The notes: generated by a model from the letters alone, not told the origin. Positions 47,580 through 59,281 are shown, counted from the stretch's first letter. The stretch is DNA of 64,000 nucleotides from Primula veris (GCA_963682055.1 OY821750.1:6884501-6948500), one strand, 5' to 3'. Numbers and translations: made by a program.

Positions 47580-48790
47580 AATGTCAATGTATTGTGTATG
47601 CATGTATTAAAAAGCATGTATAAAAGATGTATTGTGTATGCCTGTATTTAATAGCATGTATAAACTGTGTATTGTGTATGCCTGTATTAAAAAACATGTA
47701 TAAAAACTGTATTGTGTATGGATAATAACCAAAACACAATGTACTGCGTATGGCTGTATAAAAAGAGCGTGTATAACAATGTATTGTGTATAACAATGTA
47801 TTGTCTATGCCTGTATTAAAGAGCATTTATAAACAATATATTGTATATGCATGTATTTAATAGCATGTATAAACTGTGTATTATGTATGCTTGTATTAAA
47901 GAGCATGTACATGTCAATGTATTGTGTATGCATGTATTAAAAAGCATGTATAAAAGATGTATTGTGTATGCATGTATTTAATAGCATGTATAAACTGTGT
48001 ATTGTGTATGCCTGTATTAAAAAACATGTATAAAAAATGTATTGTGTATGGATAATAACCAAAACACAATGTACTGCGTATGGCTGTATAAAAAGAGCGT
48101 GTATAACAATGTATTGTGTATGCCTGTATTAAAGAGCATGTATAAACATTATATTGTGTATGCATGTATTTAATAGTATGTATAAAATGTGTATTATGTA
48201 TGCTTGTATTAAAGAACATGTATAAAAAATGTATTGTGTATGGATAATAACCAAAACACAATGTACTGCGTATGGCTGTATAAAAGAGCGTGTATAACAA
48301 TGTATTGTGTATGCCTGTATTAAAGAGCATGTATAAACACTATATTGTGTATGCATGTATTTAATAGCATGTATAAACTGTGTATTATGTATGCTTGTAT
48401 TAAAGAACATGTATAAACAATATATTGTGTATGGATAATAACCAAAACACAATACACAGTTATTAAAAAACAAAAAAAAAACACACAAAACACACAATGT
48501 ACTGTGTATGGCTGTATAAAAGAGCGTGTATATCAATGTATTGTGTATGTCTGTATTAAAAAGCATGTATAAACAGTATATTGTGTATGCCTGTATTTAA
48601 TAGCATGTATAACTGTGTATTGTGTATGCCTGTATTAAAGAACATATATAAAACAAATACACAATTATTAAAATAGCAGTGTCAATGAACATGGATATAT
48701 ATTGTGTATGGATGTATTAATAGAGCGTGTATAATAAATTTATTGTGTATGCCTGTATTAAAGAACACTATCAATGATAAAAGTGCATAC
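47580..48790. repeat. minisatellite of ~42-bp units upstream of transposase
   Basis: Units read like ATTGTGTATGCCTGTATTAA followed by AGAGCATGTATAAAC, more than 25 times with variants. A higher-order block beginning GGATAATAACCAAAACACAA recurs at about 47720, 48050, 48240 and 48435. The array lies between the transposase start and the right MULE terminus, where its promoter should be. Confidence 0.9.
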
Positions 48791-49359
48791 ATAATAGTGA
48801 CAATTCATACAAATAATTATTTAATATGCAATTCAACTACTTTATGCACCGTATTAAAGTGTATATATATTGTAAGTATATAAATTTAATTACATTAATT
48901 TTAAAAAAACAAAAAAATACCTCTAAAATTGACGGATGAACTGATGAATTGATGAAGACGGTGATCAAAATAACCGAAGATTGACGGATGAACTGATCGG
49001 AGAAGACAATACCTGAATTGATGAAGACGATGTTCAAAATAACCGAAAATTGACGGATGAACTGATCGGAGAAAACAATACCGAGACCTGTGAACTGATC
49101 GGAGAAGAAAAATGAACTCGGATAGAGTATAGAGAGATAGAGAAGAGAGCTCGTAGCTGAGCACTCTGCTTTCTCTAGAGAGAGAGAGCGAAGAGAGATG
49201 GAGAAAAAAAAAGACTGCGGAAAAAAAATATAAAACAATGACTATTTATATTTTTTGATAATTGTATGTTTTGGGAATAAAGTGTTGGGATATAACTTTT
49301 TGGTAATTAGTTTAAAATAGTTGTATGTTTTGGTAATTTTCCCATAAAAATATTATTGA

Positions 49360-49607
49360 ATTTGGAACGGTAAAAGACCGTGTCAAAATATTTATTTTTG
49401 CTGGAAATTAAATTTTTATTCATCTGGAACACTATTCTAGTTTTGGAACATCTAAATCTAGTTCCAAGACACTGGTAGGAATAAATGGCGTTCCATATTG
49501 AAAAGGCTTCATGTTCCTAATTTATCAATTTGGTATATACATGATCTCATGGTTCATATTGAGCCTCTGTAAGAACCTATGTCAAAAACTTTCTCATTAT
49601 ATCACCC
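49360..49607 (-). repeat. right terminal and subterminal repeats of outer element
   Basis: TTTGGAACGG, TCTGGAACAC, TTTGGAACAT, TAGTTCCAAG, GCGTTCC and TGTTCCTAA, then CATTATATCACCCC. Inverted relative to the left end. Confidence 0.65.
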
Positions 49608-49990
49608 CTTATTGAGAAATCAGTGAAGCATATGAGTAACTATTCAAATTATAAAAACTATCGTATAAATATATATTAACACGCCATATATATATTAACC
49701 ATTTCGCAAGAAAATCTACATCATGTATATGTTTTTATACTGGTTAAGTATTCATTTTATATTCAGTTTACTGTTATAATTTTCAACTTATAATGTATTC
49801 AATGGAAGACGGTATGTAAAATCAATCTATAGTTTTTTTTTTGTCAATTTCGAATCAAACTCCGTAACCGTAAAAAAGATCAGCTCATGGCACAATAGAG
49901 GAGGAAGCTAGCCTTAAGAAATGATAATAATGTCATTATTCTTTGATGTAAGGATTAGTGTTCCCACATCATAAAATGTTGGTATTTCAA
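49608..49990. other. AT-rich spacer downstream of the neprosin gene
   Basis: No gene seen. It should hold the 3' UTR and poly(A) signals of the gene ending at 49991. AT-rich AATGTATTC and similar words are present, but no single signal stands out. Confidence 0.5.
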
Positions 49991-52659
49991 CTATTGACAA
50001 TGGGGAGAATATCCAGGACCGCCAAAATAAAAATGTGATCCATTATGTGTCCCGGAAGGTCCCATAGTTAAGTCATAGCATGCCGGGTTTGTTGAAGGTC
50101 GTTCTTGAAGGTGTGCATCAACCCATGTGATCCCTGTGTCATTCTTTATCTGAATACTGCTTATAAAACACGCTCTCTTGAAACCTTTGGCTGAGAAATG
50201 CCCGCTACCCATTGTAGTCGCAGTGTGGTGGCCTCCTGGTAGACTGTTTACGATTTCACCACCAAACTCAATGAACTGAGCACCATCACCCAAGTAATTG
50301 GGGAAAAGTGTACGGGGATAATATCCCAATACATATTGACCTACAATTAGCCACCAGTCTCCCCCCTCTGTATCTTTTGACTGTTAGAAAATTACATTCA
50401 TTTAGTTTTTGTTATCTCCTATCATGTTCCGCATTTCGAAATGTATCAAAAAACACAGAAATATCAAAACAGAAAGGAATTGTTTGTACAAGCTTTACTT
50501 GTCATTCTCTAGGTCTTATTGTATTTCTAGTGAGATATAAATAATTCTATCAAAACAAAAGAATCTAAAAACAGTCATGATGTGGTCATACCCTTACAAA
50601 GGCAATGTTTTCCACAGTTTGTTGTCGGTCGTAGACTGATGAAACATATGCATTACCGAGAGCTATATCATTAGTTGTTTGCACAAATGCACCGCATAAA
50701 AGATTATAGCAACCGTTTCTGTAGTTATTGTTCTGGAAAAAAATCAGGTGACTCATTAATATTCTTACTATAAAAAAGAAAATTTTATCAAAGATTTTTT
50801 TATATATTACAAAAGTTGACATTGGGAAAACAATTTAGACTCGTCTGAGAAGAACAAAAGATTTGGCTGAAGATATTAGATCTGTATCCGAAGATTCCGT
50901 AGGCGAAAGCCAATAATTACTTCTGAAGGTCGGATCAGAATAATTTCTCACATTTAATAAATGGTATCAAGTTGTTGGTAAATCTTACCGTCCAGTATAT
51001 GAACAATCTTGGTAGTGAATCATGAAAAAGTCCGGGATAAACCTGAAAAATAGAAAAATACATCCAACACAGAATAGCCTAACTGGTTATGGTAATTGGT
51101 AAGGGAGAAATATACATATTGAACTCTATACTAACCCCTAAACACAGTAGACTTTACATACAGAGGATACTTGTATATATCGATAACTTACTGTCCATCC
51201 AGCTTCAATAGTATTCTTTTCGCCCATAGGCCCATCCGCAAGCCACAATTGAGATAAGCTAAACTCATTCAATGATACAACTCGAGGCTTCCACACGTTA
51301 AAAACCGCCCTTCCACCATGAATTTTGTTTCCACGTTGAATCGCTGTGGCATACTAAAAACAACAAATTTTGACAAACTTAGATATTAACTTAGTTCATG
51401 CAAGAATATTGACAAACAATCCCTTATAGGTTTCAAACTTAGATAAATATTTGATGGAGTTGTAGCTTAAATATTCCCATACTAATTTTGCAGATTTAAT
51501 ATATGTTCACATGTGTGTGCGCGCGTGTGTGCACAGACTGTAACTCGGATTAGCCGATGAAAAGAGTAGTAGAGTAAAAATTAGGTTCAAAATCTGGCTA
51601 TACACACCTCACGAGTACTTGGATTTTGGTTTCCTTTCCAATGAGTACTGACATTGTTCCAAGTTCTTCTTATTGGAATTGTTGCTTCGGGGCACTTTCC
51701 ATATTTATTCCATGTCTGAATTAACTTTGGTTGATGATATCTTGTTCTGTTAGTTTCACTCGCAATTGATTTAGGCACCATCTTATTCAACAAAAACAAT
51801 AAGAAAATTTTGTTCTTAAAACACGTTCATGATAAGACATTTACCATTAATGACCAACCATTTACAGGTCACTGAAAAAATGTTGTGACATAAAAAGTGC
51901 TTAAAATGCTTTCCCTTTGTAAGTTTTTTAAATTTTGCCTCGGTGTATTTTTTTTAAATTCATTTCCAAAAGAAAAGGAGGCTTCTGTACTGTTGCACCA
52001 GATAAATTGTCACTTGGACTTTTGCACCAGATAAATATCGTATTACTCGTCATCTGTTGGATCTTATTGATCAGTTTGTCAATAACGAAACATGTGTAGA
52101 ATAAAATTGGTTTTTTTAGACAATATTTTTATTAGAGATCCGATGTAAAGGAATATACTCATGAAAATGATGATTTTTAATTTGGAAAAAAAAGGAAGAA
52201 AGCATTGTATCGTGAAGTGTAAATATTTCTTTTCTCTTTTTTTGCAATTCCATTACATGTAGACTTGTAGTCATTAAAATACTTTTCACCGTTAAATATT
52301 ATTATATATATTATCCACTAATTTATAAACCTTTAGCTCCTTGATAAGTGGATTATCAAATGCAGGTTGCTTGTAAATATCTACACAATCAATCACATCG
52401 CCGCCATCGGGAACCTACAGAAATCGATTAAATTCAATTTGATTCAAGAATCTATGTGTGAGGTAATTCATGTCTTGAACAGATAAAACATGGAAAAGGT
52501 GACCTTTATGGTCTTGCGAGTTCCTTTCGGCATCGGTCCGAAACTAGCTTCATCCTGAATCCGTAAGCCTTCAACACAACTATGGCTTACTGTGTCTAAA
52601 ACAGCTACCAACATAAGAATCCACCATGAAATTATGGTTTTGTGATAATTAGGGGACAT
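49991..52659 (-). CDS. neprosin-domain (DUF239) secreted protein, 7 exons
   Basis: Exons on the minus strand: 52659-52504, 52414-52331, 51781-51608, 51353-51192, 51042-50989, 50732-50592 and 50380-49991. All are phase 0 with GT/AG borders, giving 386 residues, the usual length of plant neprosin-like proteins. Residues 1-30 form a signal peptide (hydrophobic WWILMLVAVL). The activation-peptide region has QTWNKYGKCPEATIPIRR. The neprosin domain follows (GGRAVFNVWKP, GCYNLLCGAFVQ, LFPNYLGDGAQFIEFGGE). Neprosin of pitcher plants is a glutamic prolyl endopeptidase with two catalytic Glu. Glu188 (in NTIEAGW) and Glu299 (in FGGE) stand at matching places. No internal stops. The substrate in this plant is unknown. 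Confidence 0.9.
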
Positions 52660-53929
52660 TTAATTATTTGGACAGTCTTCTTACTTTCCTCACACTTAAA
52701 ATTTACTTCGTTGTATTTTAGGTTCTCTTATGAAAACAAAGTACATACTCGTAGGATAGTTTAAAATCCCTTTTGATAGTCAAATGAAATAAATATACAT
52801 AAATCATATCTTTTTCCATGATTATAAATCCATGGAAGCATTAATAAGTACAGATTCTATTGATTGTTGAAGATCTTGGAACATAAATAATTAAATATAA
52901 TGTAGTAAATCTCCGGCTCATTGGTGTGTGGTCATGTTTCAATAAAAAAATTGTTCATAAGTCACTACCCTCATAAGATTTTTAAGTGTAGGTCATCTTA
53001 CAAGTGATAAAAAAAATCGTAATTTTTTTATTTCTTTTTTTACTTAATAATTCAAACAAATACTAAAGAAAACTAAAAAGCAGCTTTTATGTTATTTTTT
53101 TATATTTTAATATCTATTTCGTGTAGATTATAATATCTTTTTTTAAGGTTAAAAACATCTTTTATAACTTTTTTTTGTATTTTAATATATTTCCTGTCTA
53201 GATTATAAGTTATTTTTTAATCTTAAAAACAAATTTTAATCTCTTTTTTATTGGGCCGTGTGATTGTAACTTTAAAAAAATTCGGTCCGTGACCTCCATT
53301 TAAAAAATCTTATAAAATATTACACATGATTAATATTCTCTAAATCTCCGTGTTTTTGCTCTACCTAAAGGGTAATTTATTAGGCTAATAGTGGGTCCCA
53401 CAGGTTTACATAATAAAATACACTAAGTGTATGGTTATAAAGTGAGTTGGAGGAGTTCTGCAAGAGTACCAAATAATTTCTCCAATATTGATCCCCTTTA
53501 TCGCCAAAAGTTGCTCCGAAGACTTAAATGTCCATTTTACGTTTTGGTTTTTCCGAAATGATCAATTAGCATTTGTATTTAATTTCTTCTAATTCACTAT
53601 CTTAGTTAGGCGTAATAGCGAATTTAAGAATCAAATAAAATATTATAGAGAGACCAAACATATAACCTTTTTTTCTCAACCGTTTTTATCAAAATTTAAG
53701 GTCACTTATTATTTCATTGAGAATTTGGTGTTAGCATGCTATTAAAGCCTTTTTTTTTCATGAGATACAATTACCTGGCATTTGTTAAGCTTTTCCCTGC
53801 AAGTTTTTTTTTCAAGCAACATTATTGCTACTCTTTTTGTTCTTAATAAAAATTTGTCAACATTATTGCTACTTGCGAAACTATTCCATCTATAAATAGG
53901 AGGGTTAAGTGACTTATCAACTGTTTAAC
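52660..53929. other. upstream region of the neprosin gene, AT-rich
   Basis: No coding segment found. Poly-T-rich stretches repeat a phrase near 53085-53235 (TATTTTAATAT with ATCTTTTTT-like text, about two diverged copies). The neprosin promoter must lie here, but no motif can be singled out. Confidence 0.5.
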
Positions 53930-56755
53930 GCCACCGCCGGCGTTATTTGGCCTCCTAAGGCCACCGCGGTATATGGTAAAATCGGCTTGGAAATTAATCC
54001 GAGTTCGGAAACCGGTTAAGCATTGGACTCGTTTCGTGTGGGCAAAGAACGTTCCTCCTAGATGTAATTTTATTCTATGGCTTATTTGTTTAAATCGTCT
54101 CTCTATCCTTGACCGGTTATAAAGGATGTGTTTAGTACAAGTGAATAGATTCTATGGCTCATCATTAGCTCTAATTTTAATATATTAATGGCTAATAGCA
54201 TGTGGAACTTAAAAGAAGTGGCTATTAATTTTTGGTTTGAAAACTGGATGACGGAGGGACCTATTTTTAATAACTTTAATGTTATTTATCCTCATGTACT
54301 TCTTAATCAGGTTTATAAAGCAAGTGGCTGAGACCATGAGCTATTTCACACTATGGGAGGTAATGAGCTTATTGCTAAAGTGTCGAATTATAATTTATTT
54401 ATTTATTTTTCACAAAGGGAGAGGACACTAGATACTGGCCCAATACTCTTAATAGAGTTTACACAACAAAAAATGCTTTTGATTTTTTCATAACCAAAAA
54501 AGACATTTTACCTATTGCTAAACATATTTGGAATCAAGCCTTACCTTCTAAAATTAGTATTTATTTCTAGAAGATTTGGTGCAATGCCATAAAATTGGAT
54601 GAGAATGTAAAAAATATGGCATTATTATTGCTACTAAATGTTGTTGTTATTGTATAGCTCATTCCTCAGACTCTATTGAACACCTCGTGTGTTATAGTGA
54701 CATTGCCTTTGAGTTTTGGAATCATTTTGCAAACCTATTTGGTTATCCTAATTTTGTGAAAGGAACATGGAAAAGCAATGTGGTAAATTGGTGCAACAGT
54801 TGTGACAAAACTCAAGTTGGTCTGCTGGCAGCTTTAGTCCCCTTTCTTATATGTTGGGAATTACGGCTAAGTAAGAACAGCTACAAGTTTGATAATGGCA
54901 GTATGATTTCTGAGAGTATAATTGCTAAAGGTAGTAAGTGGTTAAGAGAACTAAACATGCTTATCAAACCTAAATTCCCCACTGCTAACTTTCAAGCTCT
55001 TACTCTTAATGTTGTTAATAATATCACCTGTAGAATGAAGAGGCCAAAGTTGGTCTCTTGGCTCTGCCCCCCTCAGGTAAGCTCAAGCTTAACTGTGATG
55101 GTTCGGCATATGGTAATGCTGGTCCTAGTGGATGTGGAGGTATCTTGAGAAATGATAAAGGCATTATACTTTTTGCTTTCTCTTATAACTTAGGTAGCCA
55201 CACTAACAATTTTGCAAAACTTATGGCTTTGAGAAATGTACTCTACATTTGCTACAGTTTGGGTTTGTTTAATGTGCTTATTGAAACTGACTATGAGATT
55301 ATTGTTAACTGGTGGAAAAAAAATATATCTCTTGGCCGTAAAATTGACTATATTTGGCAAAATATTTCAACACTGATGAGTTTTGTTGGCACCAATTTTA
55401 GTCATGTTTTTAGAGAACAAAAACATGTGTCAGATAGCCTTGCAAAAAAAGACGCTCAAGGGCAAAATGAAACCCTCCTTTTCTCAAGAGAACTTTCAAG
55501 TGATACATACACAACATACTGTTTGGACCAAAAAGAGGCACCTTGTCTTAGAGGGAGTTTTTTTACCTCTTAATATTAAGCTAATGATGCAAATGGCAAA
55601 AGCTAGAGATTTTTCACTTGGCAGCATGAATATGAATTTCTCTTGTAGGGAATCTCCCTCAGTTCAGATCTTAGTTTCCAAGGTCTTCCTATAAGCTAAT
55701 GATGAATTTTTGCTGAAGCTATTGCACTTAGAACACAAACACAGAGTTTACATGTGTTCTAACATACTATACGAATGTTTCTCAACTCATAAAAATAGAT
55801 GGCTGCTGCTGATGCAGTATTCAGAAGTGGGAAGAATTGTAAATTTTGCTTGATATTTTGGGCAATTAAGTTTGTCTTTGGTCTATATGTGAAATGCTTA
55901 AGTTTATTTTACTTGGTTTAAACTTTTAAGTGATCTTATTTTTGAATTTTACTGAAATAATCCCTTTGCGTTTACTCTGTTTGGTAAATGTGCAAAGCAA
56001 CCTGGTTGGTGATTTGCGAAGTGTCTCAAGACACCTCTGCTTTGGCAGGTTTCAATCTTGACGAATTTCACTTATCCGCATTCATTTTGTTTACTGAACA
56101 CGATAATAGGTGAGGGTCGCATTAGAAAAGTTCTCAAAATAAAGTTTCAGTTAAAAATTTCCCCAGCTTTGTAATTTTTGGTTTCGATTCCTGGTTGTAA
56201 TTTTCTCGTTGTTTCTGCAGGTTTGTAAATGTTTTGATTTATTAATAGAAGTTGGTCTGGTGCTTATTAAAAAAAAAAATGTGAGCTATGTTACCATCAT
56301 TCAGAAACAAGGAATCACCTATTCTTTGAGTGCTGTTACTCTTGTCGTATTTGGCTAATTCTTCTCTCGAAATCCGTGTCCATTGCTCAAAATGATCCTT
56401 AAAGTTTTTAGGTGAAATGGGCAAATGCGCTAATACGGTTTCAAATTCGTTGATTGGTATTCTCATTACATCTACCGTTTATTGTATTTGGCAGTAAAAG
56501 AACGCTAGAATCTATTGAGACACTAAATTTTTACCGGAACGATTATTAAAGCGATCGAATTCTTAGTTGTTAATAGTTTAAATAATTTCGATAATGTTAA
56601 AAATAATGCTAGAAATAGATTTATTCAAAACGCTTGTATGTTAGTCCATTCATTCTTGAGATGAGGCGCTATCTTTCGTTGTATTTGTTGTAACACTCGG
56701 GTATTGAACAAGCATTTTTGCTAATAAACTTACTTAATTTTCAAAAAAAAAAAAA
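53930..56755 (+). mobile_element. degraded LINE with poly(A) tail
   Basis: Plus-strand remnant of a LINE. It has the zinc-finger RT region in two disordered parts (RCNFILWLICLNRLSILDR near 54060; WPNTLNRVYTTKNAFDFF near 54440), then RNase H, then a 3' region. Near 56740 the tail has CTAATAAACTTACTTAATTTTC before 13 A at 56743-56755. The 5' limit is uncertain and no target duplication was recognised. Confidence 0.8.
54007..55573 (+). pseudogene. LINE ORF2 remnant, zf-RVT and RNase H
   Basis: Broken reading frame. zf-RVT text occurs at 54040-54110 and 54430-54560 with stops. A 153-codon open piece (54687-55148) overlaps a 171-codon frame at 55058-55573, which is RNase H of the plant LINE type (KLKLNCDGSAYGNAG, SGCGGILRNDKGI, LIETDYEIIVNWW, HVSDSLAKK). 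A frameshift lies near 55060. Confidence 0.88.
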
Positions 56756-57225
56756 TGTTGAACTAATTAATAAAACACTGGTTGAAGATGCATGCATGTA
56801 ATACGAAGTATGTTTAAGTTTGGTTTCCAGGAGTTTTGTTTTTTTATTTATTTATTTATAATATGATTAATATAAAATCAGCCCATACTTTCTATAAACC
56901 TCTCCATTAACTTACTATTATAATAACATACCCCTTTAAGAACCGTTCATTAGTTCAGTGAAGTTTTTTTTGGTTAAAATCATAAAATATACAGTAGTAT
57001 TCATTATACTAATTAACTTATCAATGCACAGAAAACTAAAAAAAACAATGCGTGCTATTATCATTTATATGTAAATAGATCCGTCTAACTTCTTATCCTC
57101 TATTAGTAGAACGCATAAAAAAGCCGTCGACAAAGATGAAGAGTTTTCATCAGTTGCCGTTTAGCTCATCAAGGAGCAACTCGCAACTTATTGTGTCTCA
57201 TTATTTATAAATTTAGTAATACAGT
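56756..57225. other. AT-rich spacer, nothing recognised
   Basis: No gene or repeat recognised. Confidence 0.5.
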
Positions 57226-58072
57226 CAGGGGCGGAATCAGAACCAAATGTGTGATACTGACAAAATTAATAAAAGCGTGTAATATTTTTTAAAGTATAAA
57301 CATGAAAAAACTGGATTTTTGTAATTTTTTTACCATATTTTCTTCATTTTTTTACCATGGTTTCTTGATTAAAATGTATTTGATTTCTATTTTTTTCCTT
57401 TTCGCTCAATTTTGACTTTATTTTCAAACTCCCAAAAAAACTCTATAACAGTAATGTCACTTGTAGTCATGTGTTGAAAGTTTCAGTATTTCAAAATTGA
57501 CTAAAAAATAAATAAAATAGAAATCAAAAGATACAAAAGTTAAATTTAGAAAATTAAGGTATAATGAGTAAAAAGATTAAGACTCGAAGGTAAAAAAATA
57601 TTGAAAAAAAAACTTGAAAAAACCAAATGTATATTAAATAATAGATATATACGAACAATTAAATATCTATTACACAATTTCAGTATATTCACTTCAATTA
57701 AAATACAAACCACAAAAAATTCTTTTATAAATTTTGTTTGCACTCATCACTACTCTAATTATTATTTTTATTTATTCTTTTAAAAAAATGTGTGTTACGT
57801 GTTAAACTGATAAGTTGGTGTAAAATTTATTTTATAATCACTTGCCCATGTTAAATTTTTTAAGTATTACTTATATATTATCAGCATATAGAAAATTATG
57901 ATATATTATTGCACTAATAATATATAATTTTGGAAGGGGTTGTTAAAAAAAATTTAATGAATTACCAAAATACCCTATATGTAAATAATTATGAAAAAAT
58001 TAATTAAAAAAAAATTATTTTTTGAAATTGTGAGATTGTCTGACAACTCCTAGTTATATGGGTGCCGCCCTC
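57226..58072. mobile_element. non-autonomous hAT-like element, 847 bp
   Basis: Flanked by the identical 8-bp duplication AATACAGT (57218-57225 and 58073-58080). The ends are imperfect inverted repeats: CAGGGGCGGAATC on the left and, read inward on the other strand, GAGGGCGGCACCC on the right. An 8-bp duplication and CAGGGGCGG-type ends fit the hAT superfamily. The interior is AT-rich without coding capacity. Confidence 0.8.
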
Positions 58073-58177
58073 AATACAGTATCAATTTTTAACCCAGAGT
58101 AAAGTCCAATGACCCCTAGAGTAGGCACAAATGAGCTGAGAAAAATCATCAGATCGAGAATTATTAAATATTAGCTA

Positions 58178-58390
58178 CACTACACCAAAATGGTCTTTTT
58201 GGAACAGAAATAAAGTGTTCCTATTTTATTTTGGAACACATGTAAAGAGTGCCTAAAAGCGGTATGCCAGTTTTTGTAACGTTAGATAAGTGTTCCTGAT
58301 TATAAAATTGGAACGCCTTTTCAATGTTCCAATTCTGGAACACCAAGAAGGTATTCCTAATAACACACTGTAATATACCTTAGATCATAT
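58178..58390 (+). repeat. CACTA-type terminus with GGAAC subterminal repeats
   Basis: CACTACACCAAAATGGTC at 58178, followed by TTGGAACAG, GTGTTCC, TTGGAACAC, GTGTTCC, TTGGAACGCC, TGTTCC, CTGGAACACC and GTATTCC. This is the architecture of a CACTA end. The opposite TAGTG end was not found in the window. Confidence 0.65.
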
Positions 58391-59275
58391 TTGAGAACAC
58401 TAAAAAAGTGTCTAAATTGATCAAACTAGATCACTACCGACATGGTTAAAAGTGCTCCAAATGAGTCTTGTTTCTCGAGTTTTTGTAGTTTCCAAAATAA
58501 CACAAACTAGTCTTTTACGTTTTTATAATTAAACATAAGAAATAAAATATCAAACATACATTAAATGAATCAAACTTGTCCAAATTTACAATTTAAAGTC
58601 ATAAGTCTAAAAGTTCATTAATATCAAATGAAACAAATAAAAATAAAAATAAAAATAGTAAGAGGAGAAAGAAATTTAAATATTTCCGAAGAGCAACAAC
58701 TAAAATACAATTAAATTTAGAAAACTAGAAGCTTGTAAGAGACATCTTAAAAGTCTTCGATGCACTTCAATCGTCGCGTTTCAAATCATGTTCCACTCAC
58801 TGTGCAAATATGCAAATCCCGAGGAACAACATGAGAAAAAACGAAACTTAGTTAAATTTTTAAAAAAAAACAATAGTTAGAATAATGAAAGTGAACAATA
58901 CGTTAGATGCGGTATAAACCAAATGAAAAATTATAGCAAGGAAAATAAGAGCTATAATGTTAAATTAATGATAGGTGTTGAAATGATGTTAAAATCCGCT
59001 AAATGAAGTTCAGTTCATAACAAGTTTATGTACTAATAGATTGTCATTTCAAATTTAATAAATACAATGGAGAAAGTTAACAAAGGACAGCCACCTTTTA
59101 GCTTTTGATAGAACATAAATATTCTTTTTCAAGTAGGAAGCATGGATACAATAAGCAACAGGTTTAATTTACACTACACTGACAATAGAATTTCATACAA
59201 GCATATGAATAGAAAGCGAGCAAGATTAATAGTTCCATTGCAAATACACATGACAAACAAATTACTAGTACTTAC
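58391..59275. other. AT-rich, nothing recognised
   Basis: Possibly the interior of the CACTA-like element. No coding segment seen. Confidence 0.4.
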
Positions 59276-59281
59276 TGAGTC

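Larger units (their letters stand above)
28052..49342. mobile_element. Mutator-like element, ~21 kb, with second gene
   Basis: The right end reads inward as GGGAAAATTACCAAAACATACAAC and the left end as AAATTTATCAAAACATACGAC. A second shared block (TTATTCCCAAAACATAC / TTATTTCCAAACACATAC) lies deeper, so the termini are long inverted repeats of a common plant MULE type. Both ends are followed inward by CT/GA-rich leaders. Inside are a MuDR-type transposase (minus strand) and a spliced second gene (plus strand). The element contains a solo LTR and a Copia insertion. The 9-bp target duplication is not clean (ATAAAAATA right, a similar A-rich word left). Confidence 0.8.
25314..49607. mobile_element. 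outer TIR element carrying the MULE
   Basis: The left end (GTGGTGATATAACGAGAG near 25319) and the right end (ATTATATCACCCC near 49596, read on the other strand as GGGGTGATATAATGAGAAAG) are inverted copies that stay alignable for more than 100 bp. Inside both ends come spaced GGAAC...GTTCC words. Without the inserted MULE the element would be about 3 kb and holds a captured gene fragment. No clean target duplication was found, so class and exact ends are open. Confidence 0.6.

Noticed and set aside
47580..48790. Regular repeats that could look like a CRISPR array, and long minus-strand open frames (138-145 residues) in them
   Set aside because: Units are direct tandem copies with no unique spacers, in plant nuclear DNA. 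The open frames are low-complexity translations of the minisatellite.
48897..49240. Possible host gene leader near the right MULE end
   Set aside because: The GA/CT-rich stretch and the repeated ACGGATGAACTGATCGGAG words fit the untranslated leader of the MULE transposase transcript. No separate coding frame is present.
56242..56466. 74-residue minus-strand open frame reading PISPKNFKDHFEQWTR
   Set aside because: Composition is protein-like, but it lies antisense in the 3' region of a LINE and no partner exon or family is visible. Left unannotated as a gene.
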